From Astropecten irregularis (Eukaryota; Echinodermata; Asteroidea; Paxillosida; Astropectinidae): a DNA stretch of 64,000 nucleotides. The position numbers were made by a program, and so were the translations under genes. Shown here piece after piece: positions 1 through 10,900 of the stretch. The notes under the pieces are model-generated. The model saw nothing but the letters and a program-made list of their open reading frames with translations. It made no database searches and had not been told where the DNA came from. The DNA lies in NCBI GenBank assembly GCA_963971285.1, contig OZ020250.1, forward strand, positions 10,524,499-10,588,498, read 5' to 3'. Each line of letters opens with the position of its first letter. The stretch's first letter is position 1.

Positions 1-888
1 GGGACTTAAGTCAATGATATGATGATTTTGTTTTGGGAGCTTTTGCTATGATGTATGCATGTACTATTATGCATATCATAATGAAACACATTTTGATAAT
101 TGAGATTTTATTGAAATGGAGAAAGATCTCTGAAGTATTTCAAAGATAGCATACTAGTTGTATTGCATGGTTTCTTTGGCTCTCACTCTCAGGTGTCAGT
201 CACAGGTGTCAGCCTCTGGTCTCAGGTGCTACCTATATGATGAGACTTGGCTAGCATCAGTTGTTACCGTGGTTACAGTCGTCAGTCCAGATTGTAATTC
301 AATGGAGAGTGCGGAGATCCATGCAGCTCTGGTGGATGTTTGAGCAGTACCATTCATTGGAGTGAGTTGCAGCCTGCAGGTGGTGTGAACACTACCCACA
401 ATCAGACTGTTTACTGAGGTGCCTGGAGTTGGAGTCATCCTCGGGCCACGATACGGAGACAGTCTGTGGATTTCAGTCGGCAACTGTTACAGTAACAGCA
501 CAGGAACTCTGAACTAAATTGTGAGCTGTGACTGGAATGCTCACACGCGTTTGGAACTGTCGGTTCATTACACGGAAGTGATCTGAGAAAATCCAGGATC
601 CTGGTAGAGTAGACGTACATGTACATGTTTATGATATAATTGAGCGCTCATATTGTTCATTGCCAATCTTATTTACTTTTTTCACTTTATTCAACTTTGT
701 TATTGCTGTTGAACCTTGTGTTCAAGGAATTACAAACGTTTATTACATTTAACAGAACTGAGTTGTGTTTTGACAGGTTGTGTTGAATTAAAAGTGTTGA
801 AATCTAAAGAATGAAAGTTTTGTGAATGTGAGTTACATTTCTGGGTTACACAAAGTCTATGGGCCACAGCACAAACTCAAAAAAAATA
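1..888. other. Flank upstream of giant element A, no gene seen
   Basis: No convincing coding region or RNA gene is visible; the open frames are short and lack recognisable domains. The last 40 bases (about 849-888) match 53240-53279, the tail directly before another left terminus. Element A was therefore probably inserted into the A-rich tail of an older family member that lies mostly outside the window. The remaining roughly 840 bases are unlike anything else in the window and could be host intergenic or UTR sequence. Confidence 0.5.
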
Positions 889-931
889 CTAGAGGTTGTG
901 TCTGTTGAAAACAGAACACAAGGCTTTTCCG
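889..931 (+). repeat. Left terminus of the element family
   Basis: It consists of CTAGA, then a hairpin (arms GTGTCTGTT and AACAGAACAC, loop GAA, one bulged A), then the subterminal inverted repeat GGCTTTTCCG, which is complementary to CGGAAAAGCC at the right ends. Near-identical termini start at 20043, 21414, 24730, 26149, 27326, 46702, 48034, 50751, 51934, 53280 and 56507, with a variant at 49469. All are preceded by A. Read on the minus strand this is a hairpin followed by CTAG then T, the arrangement of a classical Helitron 3' end. Confidence 0.8.
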
Positions 932-1187
932 TTTTATGTCTACTCTTGATATACTATTACTTGTTCATGTGTGTCACAAAGAAAGACAGTGCCTAACATT
1001 AACTTTTGGTGATAGAATCATGATCATAGTTCATTTAGTATAGAGGACAGAGGTCAATCAATGCATCATAAAAAGATCTTCCCTAACAATGACAGTTGCC
1101 AAAAGAATAAAGTTCATAGATGATTTTGGTTTGATTGTGAAATATTTTTGTTAATTGTGAGATGATGTCATCGAGATGTTATATTAA

Positions 1188-1613
1188 AGGTTCACTGTAA
1201 TAAAATGTGGGAAAGAGATGAAAGTGCTTTAAAATTATTGCTTAATACATAATTAATGAAAATATAAATTATATTTGTATGTAAGTGCTTCTTTTTGGCG
1301 AAACAATTACAAAATCGATATATGTATGCCCCGCCCCTCAAAAAAGTCCCTCTTGGAACCGACCCACGCAACAATAGCTTGTGACGTCACCTACAGAACT
1401 AGTATAGGCTCGCACCGCAGTATACTGTGTGGCGTTCTGCATGTGACGTAAGCAAGGTTTTTCGTCTCGGAAAGTGGGGTGCTCAATTATGGGTATAAAG
1501 TACCTCCTTTTTCTATATACAATATTTTTTAGCATAAACAAAGATAGACAGGTTGAGTTTTATAACAGTACAGATGTATTAAACTTCAGATGTGTTTTTA
1601 TTACAGTGAACCT
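1188..1613. mobile_element. MITE with 18-bp perfect TIRs and TTAA duplication
   Basis: The ends are perfect inverted repeats (AGGTTCACTGTAATAAAA and its complement at 1596-1613). TTAA occurs on both sides (1184-1187 and 1614-1617). Copies F and M have an uninterrupted sequence with a single TTAA at this point, so this is a clean insertion into copy A. A TA duplication would fit equally well. No ORF of note is inside. TTAA duplications suit piggyBac- or Kolobok-type mobilisation, but the superfamily is not established. Confidence 0.85.
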
Positions 1614-2070
1614 TTAATATTGGTTGCCGTTTTTGGATTTGTTGGAGAATTAAGGAAGCATGTAGGAATTTGTTCCATTTTGCAAAGATGTACGTTTTGG
1701 CTGAATTTGGTACTTAATCAGAAGTGAAGGTCTTGAACTTAGACTTTTTGTTTCATGTACATGTTCACGCTAATTTGTTCACTCAACTGGATAGCAGAAA
1801 TGCGGCAGAAATAGTCTTGCCCTCCAGTCCCGAATCCCTCACGGTGGTTACACCGCACATTTCGAAATGCTACTGAACGAAATTATTATAGCGCCCTCTC
1901 ACATAAATTGTCGATCACATGCGGTCGATCGCTTTTTTGCGTAGATACATTACAGTCATGTACATGTACATATAGTTAGTTTGTTTTTCTCATGATGATG
2001 TGTGACTGGAAACGAGTCTAAGACCTTTCTTTAGCATGCAACGTCACAGACCAAGTTTTTGCCAACCAGC

Positions 2071-2118
2071 ATGGCGGAAACTATGGCGAGCCGTCGAAAG
2101 CCACGCATAAAAAAATAA
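2071..2118 (+). other. Short leader ORF (uORF), copy A
   Basis: A 15-codon ORF (MAETMASRRKPRIKK) starts in the leader well before the giant ORF. Copies F (28042-28122) and M (57245-57325) retain the same start but encode 26 residues, because copy A differs by a short deletion in the A-run. It lies upstream of the likely splice donor, so it could be in the mature 5' leader and affect translation. There is no evidence for a functional peptide. Confidence 0.25.
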
Positions 2119-2363
2119 TCACAATTTTAAACACAACGTTTCATAAACATGGAAAGATATTGCTTTGCTAAATGTCATGGAAACAACACAAACAATGATG
2201 GTATGCATTTTGTATGCTATGGAAATTTGGTAAACATGTTGAATTTGGTCACGCCGTCTGTCAAGAAGATGAAATGATTTGCAACATTAGGCTGCCCATA
2301 CCACGTATTGCCAACCAGCGCGTCCGTCCGTGTAAAATGTAAACAAATAAAAGCAAGGTCTAT

Positions 2364-2523
2364 CGTCTGTGTGTAGGTGACCTGGTTTCCGCCTCATTGT
2401 AAGGGAAAATCTCGACTGAAGCTGCATGGAGCGGAAACCCGACTGTCTGTGTGTAGGTGACCTGGTTTCCGCCTCATTGTAAATGAAAATCTCGACTGAA
2501 GCTGCATGGATCGGAAACCAGAC
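2364..2523 (+). repeat. Two 80-bp tandem units in the leader
   Basis: Two 80-bp units each begin GTCTGTGTGTAGGTGACC and end near the putative splice donor. Copy F has the same duplication (28342-28501); copy M has only one unit (from about 57541). They precede the GTAAGT at 2540. Confidence 0.8.
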
Positions 2524-3252
2524 TGTCTGCAGCGATACCGTAAGTGAAGGTTTGAGGCGATTTATTACAAGCAGAAATGGGTTAAATTTCCTTGGTTAGG
2601 CATAGTTGTTTATGATTTAATGTCATTTTATGAAATTGTTGAATACTTAAGATTACAAATGTTATTGTTGTGTTAGGTATACTTGGTAAATTTATGACGT
2701 TTTTCATTGCTGGATCCGTGGACATGACGGATGGCTAGTTGACTCATGAATGCATGTGACGTACGTGCGCTATGCATGACCACGATGGCATTTTGTACAT
2801 CGTAGGCCTACCACGAACAGAATATAAAACCTTTTTACATTATTTAATGATTGTTTGGTATGTGAATTGTGAAAGAATATGCTCTGAAGAATAGTTATGA
2901 ATATGCTGAAATAGATAAAGTACTATTAAATATTTATTTGCATGATACACATTTCATCGAAATTCTTGGTCTAACGTTAGACTAGGCCTAGGGCCGGGGC
3001 TCTAGCCGCTAGGCCCTAATTTGAAATAGCGTTCCGCACTAATGACGTCACACCGTGCATGCACGCGCACACATACCTCCACTCACCACACGTTTGCATG
3101 GCCGGTTGCAATGTTTGTCTGAGGTTCGGTGCTATTTTTAGCTCAAGTGCGCAGCGCTATTGAAGAATTTGTTTGATTTGAGCTTGCTATGTTTATGCTT
3201 GCCCATTTTCCGGACAGTGGCTACACAAACCTTTGACTTAATCTAACTAAAG

Positions 3253-3568
3253 TGAAAGAATTCCACTGGTGGCCATTACGGAAAAAGGGTTATATCCTCG
3301 CTAATTCCATAGATTATATTAAACCATTAGTCATTATGTTAAAAAGATTATCCTCCAAGAGTTAACTTATTGGATACAAATTATTATGAATTTCAATCTC
3401 AGGTGTATACAGCTTTGGTAGCATGTCTGAAAAAGGAATATTACAGGTTTTAATTTTACCTACATTAATTAATACTCTTAATGCAGCGTGAGTGATTTTT
3501 TTGCAAAATGCCCTCTGTCGGTTCAATGGATTTATGCACAAGTGATGATCGTCAATTGAATTCTTCCC
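3253..3568. mobile_element. Old degraded MITE in the leader (family of 57934-58189)
   Basis: It starts GAAAGAATTCCACTGG and ends with a decayed complement (TTGAATTCTTCCC). Read on the other strand, the internal sequence around the AGAGTTAACTTATTGGAT motif matches the fresh MITE at 57934-58189. It is present in all three giant copies (29234-29548 and 58611-58925), so it was carried by their common ancestor. Confidence 0.6.
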
Positions 3569-4436
3569 TTATGTTTTTCCAATACATTAATTTAAAACAT
3601 GGAGAAATATATGTGTCTTATTTCTCCATGCTTAAACCAAGAAGAAGGAAATTTCCTTCCTCCATGCTTAAACAAGGTTTCTAAAAAAGAAAGACAATTA
3701 GATTAGGGCCTAAAGTAGTCAATTATTGTCATTTGCAAAAAAAGAAATGAAATGAAATAAAAATATTTAGTACATGAACTAGTTTGGGCAACTATTAATT
3801 ATCCACTTCTGTATCATACAGGATTTTTTTAAATAAAAAAATAACAATACCTCCAAAGCACTTTGTATGAAAATGGAAATGGTTGAATTTAAATAATTGA
3901 AAAACATGGTAAAACAAGAAGGGAAATAGAGACAAAATAATTTGGGCTAAAAGTTGTTTTCATTTAGTGATTTAAATCAAACAACCCTGTCTGTAAAGTT
4001 ATGTCTCTTGTGGGCTGGTATTGGTATCAGTAATGTTGTTGATTTTGTTTAGAACAGCTCTCTGCTCTTAATAAGAAATTTTGTTTTTTTGAGTACTTTA
4101 TTATCACTACAGTAGTTAGTAGGCCCTCAGCCTGAGGGCCTATTAGTACACATGTACGTGGGTCAGGCATGATTGTAGAGTAGAATTCTTTTTGAGGACC
4201 TATTTTAATTTCTGAATGTAAAAACAGACGGGTCCCAAGTTACACAATCGCTTATCTTTCACCCTATTGTATAGAAATTAAAATGGGACTCAATAAAACA
4301 GCTGCGCTATGTTAGGGTACACAATCCATTGATTCATAAAAGTATAAGGAACAAAAATTTGCTATTATTTCACATATTTGCTTTGAAAGGTACATGTAGA
4401 TTGCGGATAGTAGGCCCTATGTGTTATATCATTTTT

Positions 4437-4860
4437 AAAGGTATATGTAGTATCATACTTTGGTAAGAGACCATAACAGAAATGTAGTAGTAGAAACCTC
4501 CTGTTAAGATTTGTCCGCCTGAAATGGTGTATTTATCAAGAAATGAGTAAAACAATGACAAAAAAATCTTTTTGATCTTTTAAAAGATCAATAAAAGAGA
4601 AAAGACTTAAGAAATACTGTGGCCGTTTTTCACGATTTTCTCAAAAAGTGGGCACGGTATGGAATTGAAATTTTTACAGATGACTGTGAACACAGTCCCT
4701 AACTACGCAATCACAAAATGTACTTGCCTGCAATTTTAGCACACCACTGTTTGCAAGAAGTACAGATTCATGGGCAATAATATCAAGGAAGATTGCTTGA
4801 TATATTTTCCCATGAATCTGTACTTTTTTGACAAAAACCAAAGTATGATACTAACTTTGA
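4437..4860. mobile_element. MITE-like repeat just upstream of the coding start
   Basis: It is bounded by inverted repeats built around GTATCATACTTTGG and CCAAAGTATGATAC. It contains a 17-bp inverted repeat (4758-4774 with 4809-4825), able to form a strong hairpin. It is present in all three giant copies, with a diverged relative at 44758-45092 in copy F. It ends about 20 bases before the T-rich tract of the putative splice acceptor, so it may contribute branch-point sequence. Confidence 0.55.
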
Positions 4861-4913
4861 AGATGTTTTCTTGCTGGTGACAATTTTTTTTTATTTTCTT
4901 TTATTTTTTACAG

Positions 4914-7900
4914 ATGGCTCTGGACTGTATGAAGATGGCAGAGAGTATTTCATCTATCAAAAATCCTGGCATGTGCCAGGTACCTGGTGTATGCCAGGTA
5001 CCTGCGGTGTGCCAGGTACCTGTGATGTGCCAGGTTGATAACATGAAAAATCCTGGGGTGTGCCAGGTACCTGGGGTGTGCCAGGTTCAAAATCCTGGGG
5101 TGTGCCAGGTGCCTGGGGTGTGCCAGGTTCAAAATCCTGGGGTGTGCCAGGTGCCTGGGGTGTGCCAGGTTCAAAATCCTGGGGTGTGCCAGGTACCTGG
5201 GGTGTGCCAGGTTAATAACAAGAAAAATCCTGGGGTGTGCCAGGTACCTGGGGTGTGCCAGGTTAATAACAAGAAAAATCCTGGGGTGTGCCAGGTACCT
5301 GGGGTGTGCCAGGTTAATAACAAGAAAAATCCTGGGATGTGCCAGGTACCTGGGGTGTGCCAGGTTAATAATAACAAGAAAAATCCTGGGGTGTGCCAGG
5401 TACCTGGGGTGTGCCAGGTTATGAGAACAAGCGTAACAAAACCTGAGAACCAAATGAGAACAATAAAAAATGAACAAATCATGAGAAAAAATGAAGTTGA
5501 GAACATGATGATGACAAAAGACAGTGTTGTCTGTAAAATGCATGAAATGAAAACTGACATAATTGATTTGTGTGGAATCAGTTGTCAGACGTCAAGCTCC
5601 AGTAAAGCAAAAGTTATCAATGGAAATCATGTGATGAAATGCTATCTTTTACAGATTGTGAGACCTAAGAAATTGCAGTTGAAGAAACTACAGAAGGAAT
5701 ATGAGAGGAAGATACAACATGACAGACAAAACAAAGTGAGTAATCTGAGACAAGAAAGGAAGAAACGATTGTCACATTCTAGTAATTTGCACGGTGTGCA
5801 ATGGCTGAAGAAGTATGGTTGGACAAAGCATAGTGGTGGGGGATGTGTTTTGAATTGTGTTGAAGAGATATATGAACGAAAAGGAAGAAAGAGACCATCA
5901 CGACGGTACAAGAAGAAAGTGAGAAAACAGGTATTCAGGCAAACTCACAATATCAGGAAAGGAGGAATGGAAATAGAGAGTCGTATGACCAAGAAGGATA
6001 GAAAGGCATATAAAGATGAACAGACACAGATCTGGAAGCATACAAATGGAAGTATAAGTACAGTTTTGAAGAAGATGAAGTTCTTGAAAGACGAAGCAAA
6101 TGAAATGAGGAAGAGACAGAGGTGCATTCATAAGATGAGCAAACAGGTTTCTGATAAGAGGATAAAACAGATCAAAGAGCAAGATAAAAGTGGTAGCAAA
6201 TGTGCTGGGAAAGTGGATACTGAAGACAGAAATGGTAATGCTAATGTAGATGGACAGTGTTGGATTTGTGATGAGATGATCAAGCCATGGGACTTCAAAT
6301 TACAGTGTGATTGTGGGTTATGGTATCATGTTGATTGTATGGGAGTTACAAGTTGTATTGGAAATCATGTCTTGCTAAACAAGTCAATTGTATGGATATG
6401 TTGCAAATGTCGAGGGAGTAACTACTGTAAATATTTATATGACTGTTCTGATATTTCTGCAGATTTCACTGTATTTGATGTGATGTTGACTAGTTTTGAA
6501 GAGGGTGTTGATGAACAAACGGAAGAGAATTTTGACAGTCAGGCAATGAACAGAAATGTTGAAGGTATATATGCATGTGGTAACAAAAAAGAAACAGTAC
6601 CAGAGCAATCAGGAGGATATACATTGAGGAATAGAAAGAAATCAGAATCTAATAAAGGCAAACAAGATGCTGAGGGTGTATCTTTGACGGATGGTAATGA
6701 GAAATCTAATGATAGTAAAACTTGCAGAAGTCATGGAAAATCAAAACAATGTTCAAAGAGTGATCAGGGTGAATCATGTACAGTGAAGCAAAATACCAAG
6801 TATGCTCTGAGAAGTAGAAAGAACTCAGTGTCACCCCATAGTAATAAGAATGGAGATGAGAAGATGCCAAAGGTCACAAGTAATGACAGTATGAATAGAC
6901 AATGTTCAAGGAGTGATCAGGGTGAATCATGTAGAGTGAAGCAAAATACTAAGTATGCTCTGAGAAGTAGAAAGAGATCAGTGTCACCCCATAGTAACAA
7001 GAATGGAGATGAGAAGATGCTAAAGGTCACAGGTAATGACAGTTTTAATAGCACCAAACATATTAAGATACAGCAGGACATAAAGAAGCCCCAAAACATG
7101 CAAAGTGATTCATATGAAGACAGTGGAAATAGTGAAGTTGTAAGTGCATCAGGTAACATGATTGTACAGGGTAGTTTCCATCAAGGTGATTTTAGATTTG
7201 GAAATAATACTGGTAAACAGTGTGTTGCTAATAGTCTGTGTGCTATAATGTATAGCAGAATTAAGAAGTTAGATAAATGGTGCTCTAATGAAATGGACTT
7301 TGTCTTGAATACTGGAAATGAATTGTATGGTTTTTTATCACATAGTTCTACAGTAGAGAATGAGTATTTGTTGATCAGTGAGTTGCCAGAGGAAATAGAT
7401 GTTTTCAGTCAGCATTTCTGTGTTCAATTCCATGAAGCTGTGTCTGGTACCTTTGAAGAAAATACAAATCTGTCAGATTTCAATATGATTTCATTGAATC
7501 ATGCTCTGCAGCAGACACTTCACAAGTATACAGCATGTTTTATCTGTTTCCATATGAACACATTTTCAGTCATTGCTCAGGATGGATTGTATTATATTTT
7601 TGATTCCCATTCTAGAAATCATAATGGCAGACAAGACTGTAACGGCAGAAGTCTTCTGAAACGTGTAGCTTCATGGCAAGGTGTTTACAGTTATTGTATT
7701 GAACTTGGAAATTCTATGAATGTGTCTGAATCCGAGCAGTTTGAAATTACAGGAGTCAGTGTTGAGATTAAAAATGAGCAGAATATTTGTAATCATGAAC
7801 CTACAGGCAATAATGAAAGTGTTTGCACCGAGTGTAATGTTAAAGATGTAGCATCTGAATGTTTACTTGAGATATCAAAATCAAATGAAGTGCAGGGAAA

Positions 7901-10900
7901 TGTTGATGCACATGTCATAAGCAGTTGCAAGAGTGGTGATGATGTAGAAATAGTGCAAGTTATAGAACCTGCCAAATTAAGATTTATGTTACTAAGTAAT
8001 GATAGTAAAACCCAATTGTGTCAGAAATTTGGATTGAGAAGGGTATCTCTAGATGTTGATGAGAATGCTAGAAGATGTGATAACATGGGAAGTCCCAACA
8101 GAATAAAAAGGATCAAAGGTGATGGAAACTGTTTCTTCAGAGCTATTTCTTGTGCTATATCTGGAACTGAAGAAAATCATATGCATGTTAGAACAATAGT
8201 TATAAATCACTTGTTGAATAATGCTGGTAAATTTAACTGTTTTTTAAGAGAAGGTTTTTCTACAATGGAAGATTATGTGGTTAGGCAGAGGCTGTTTCAT
8301 AGTGGTACATGGGCAACAGAAGTAGAAATCATAGCAATGGCTGACATGTTGGGTGTAGATATATATACATATAGTGATGCAAGTAGGTGGTATGTGTTTT
8401 CACGTTCATTCACCAATACTGACAGATTATCAGATTGTGGAATTTATTTGTATCATAGAAATGAAGTTCATTATGATTTAGTCATGAATGTTCATGAACT
8501 TGTTCCAAGTAGTCATGCTGACAGTAATGAAAACTACTGTAACAGAGATTTGATGTCTGAAAGTACCTGTACTAGAGACCCAGTCAGTAATGTTGATGTA
8601 AGTCAATGTGATGATAGAAAGGAAGATAAGACAAAGCATTCTCAGGTAAAGCGAAAGAGGCGTACTCGTGTAAATGTGGCATTAAAACGAAAATTAGCCA
8701 GAGAGAAAGCAAAAGAAAGATACAATAAAAGAAATGTAAAAGTTGTAGAAAAGACTAGTACATACAAGGAAAGACAGAATTATGCAAAAAGACAGAAATA
8801 TGCTGATTTTACGGATTTCAGAAAGAATGTTCTTGAATATGAGAAGAAAAAATATGCAGAAAATTGTGAAAAGAAGAAGGAATTGTTAAAGTTAAAATAT
8901 CAACAGAATGCTTTTTATAAGGATATTAAAATAAAAAAATCAATGAAGAAGTATCATGAGGATTGTATACACAGACAAAGAAAGATCAATAGTGAGAAAA
9001 GGAAGTACCACTCAGAGGATAGTATACACAGACAAAGAAAGGTCAATAGTGAGAAAAGAAGGTATCTTGAGGATAGTATACACAGACAAAGAAAGGTCAA
9101 TAGTGAGAAAAGGAAGTACCACTCAGAGGATAGTATACACAGACAAAGAAAGGTCAATAGTGAGAAAAGAAGGTACCATGAGGATAATGACTTTAGAGAA
9201 GAAAAGATTAATAGAATTAAAGCCAGAATTAAAGCCAAATATAATGTGGACGCTGCATATAGACAGAAAACAATTAACCGTGTAAAGAAAATGTATCATA
9301 GTAATCAAGTATACAGAAATGCTGTCATTAACTCTATAAAGAAAAAGTATTGGAGTAATCATGTGTACAGAGTGAATTTGATAAAAAATCTGAAATATAA
9401 GTATCGCCAAGATGCAAATTATCGTAAGAAAATAAAACAGAGGAATATAAGACAAAAAAAGAAAAGAAATCAACATGCACGGAAAATAAGGAATGTTATC
9501 ACAAATTGGAAAAAAGAAGTATCATCAGGACCTGAGTATGTTTGTGCAGTTTGTTGTAAACTTTTGTTTAAAAAACAAGTTATTAAATGTAATAAAGATA
9601 AATACAGGTTTATCAGTTGTATATCTGAGAAATATTTACATACATGTATATGTACAAAAGAGTGTGGAAATGAATGTCTTGTATCAAAATCTAGCAGGTC
9701 AAGATTATGGATATGTTACACATGTCATAGAAAGTTACTCCAGAAGAAGGTACCAGCAGAAGCATGTACAAATAATCTAGAAGTGATAGACATTCCACAG
9801 GAATTGGATTGTTTGAATATATTAGAGGAACATCTCATAGGAATTAATGTACCTTTCATGAAGCTCATAGCGTTACCCAAGGGAAAGCAAAATGCAGTTC
9901 ACGGACCAGTTGTATGTGTTCCATCTAATATTACAGACACAGTGACAGCATTGCCGAGATGCAGAAATGAAAATCAATTAATTAGAATCAAGCTGAAGAG
10001 AAAATTATCTTACAAAGGATATTATCAATATCAATTTGTGACTAGGGAACATGTGGAAAATGCATTAAGATATCTTAAGGAAAATAATGTATGGTACAAA
10101 GATATTGAAATCAATTGTGATTGGAATGATCCCCTGTTAGATGAGGAACATGATGAGGAACATGAAGATGAAGTGATACATGCTAGTGATGATTCCAGTG
10201 TAAGTGATGAAGAAACAGATGAAGATCGTTTGTGTGGTATTCCACTTGATACATGTCTACAGCCTATAGATATTGGACAAGAAGTGCTTGATCAATATTT
10301 TGATGATGTACTTTGTGTTGCACCTTGTGAAGGAAATAATCCAGTTAGAGTATTAATGGAGGAAGGTAATGAGGCCAAATGTTTTCCAGCATTATTTCCA
10401 GTAGGCTCACCTATATTTGATGATAAACGTGATGGAAAGCTGACACGCTTGAGATATTTTCATAATAGGTTGATGAATGCAGATAACAGATTTGCCAAAT
10501 GTACTCAATATATCTTTTATGCCCAGTATTTATCAGAAATTGAAAAGGTGATGTCTGGTGTATCAATTGCTATGCGTCAAAGTTCAGGGAAAATGCATTA
10601 TGGTAAAAGTGTGAATTCTAGCATGATAAAGGATAGAGATCAATTGAATGATATTTTACAGTCAGATAGTGGGTATAGATTTTTGAAACCAATTAGAGGT
10701 ACACCGTCATATTGGCAATCAACTCAGAGAGATGTCATGGCTATGATTAGACAACTTGGAATACCAACATGGTTTTGCTCATTTTCTGCAGCTGATATGA
10801 GATGGCCTGAAGTTATTAATACAATATTGAGACAACAAGGGGATTTCAGAACAATTGAAGATTTGGATTGGAATGATAAATGTACAGTATTGAGAAGCAA

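Larger units (their letters stand above)
2540..4913 (+). other. Probable 5'UTR intron of the giant gene, copy A
   Basis: A consensus donor GTAAGTG sits at 2540, and a long T-rich tract ending in ACAG sits at 4910-4913, immediately before the ATG. The same donor and acceptor are in copy F (28517 and 30875) and copy M (57636 and 60265). Coding identity between copies begins right at the acceptor. A spliced leader exon is the simplest explanation. The interval also holds two old MITE-like repeats (3253-3568 and about 4437-4860). No transcript data support it. Confidence 0.5.

Noticed and set aside
4758-4825. Strong hairpin upstream of the coding start considered as a Rho-type or Helitron terminator
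   Set aside because: It lies inside a MITE-like repeat found in all copies and has no terminal motif nearby.
4950-5560. Minus-strand ORFs with LAHPR or TWHTPG repeats opposite the CQV array (also at 30833-31609 and 60253-60999)
   Set aside because: They are antisense shadows of the low-complexity repeat; no start context, domain or conservation beyond the repeat itself.
9493-9780. Alternative-frame 95-codon ORF inside the giant gene
   Set aside because: It is fully contained in the zinc-cysteine region of the real frame and is not independently conserved.
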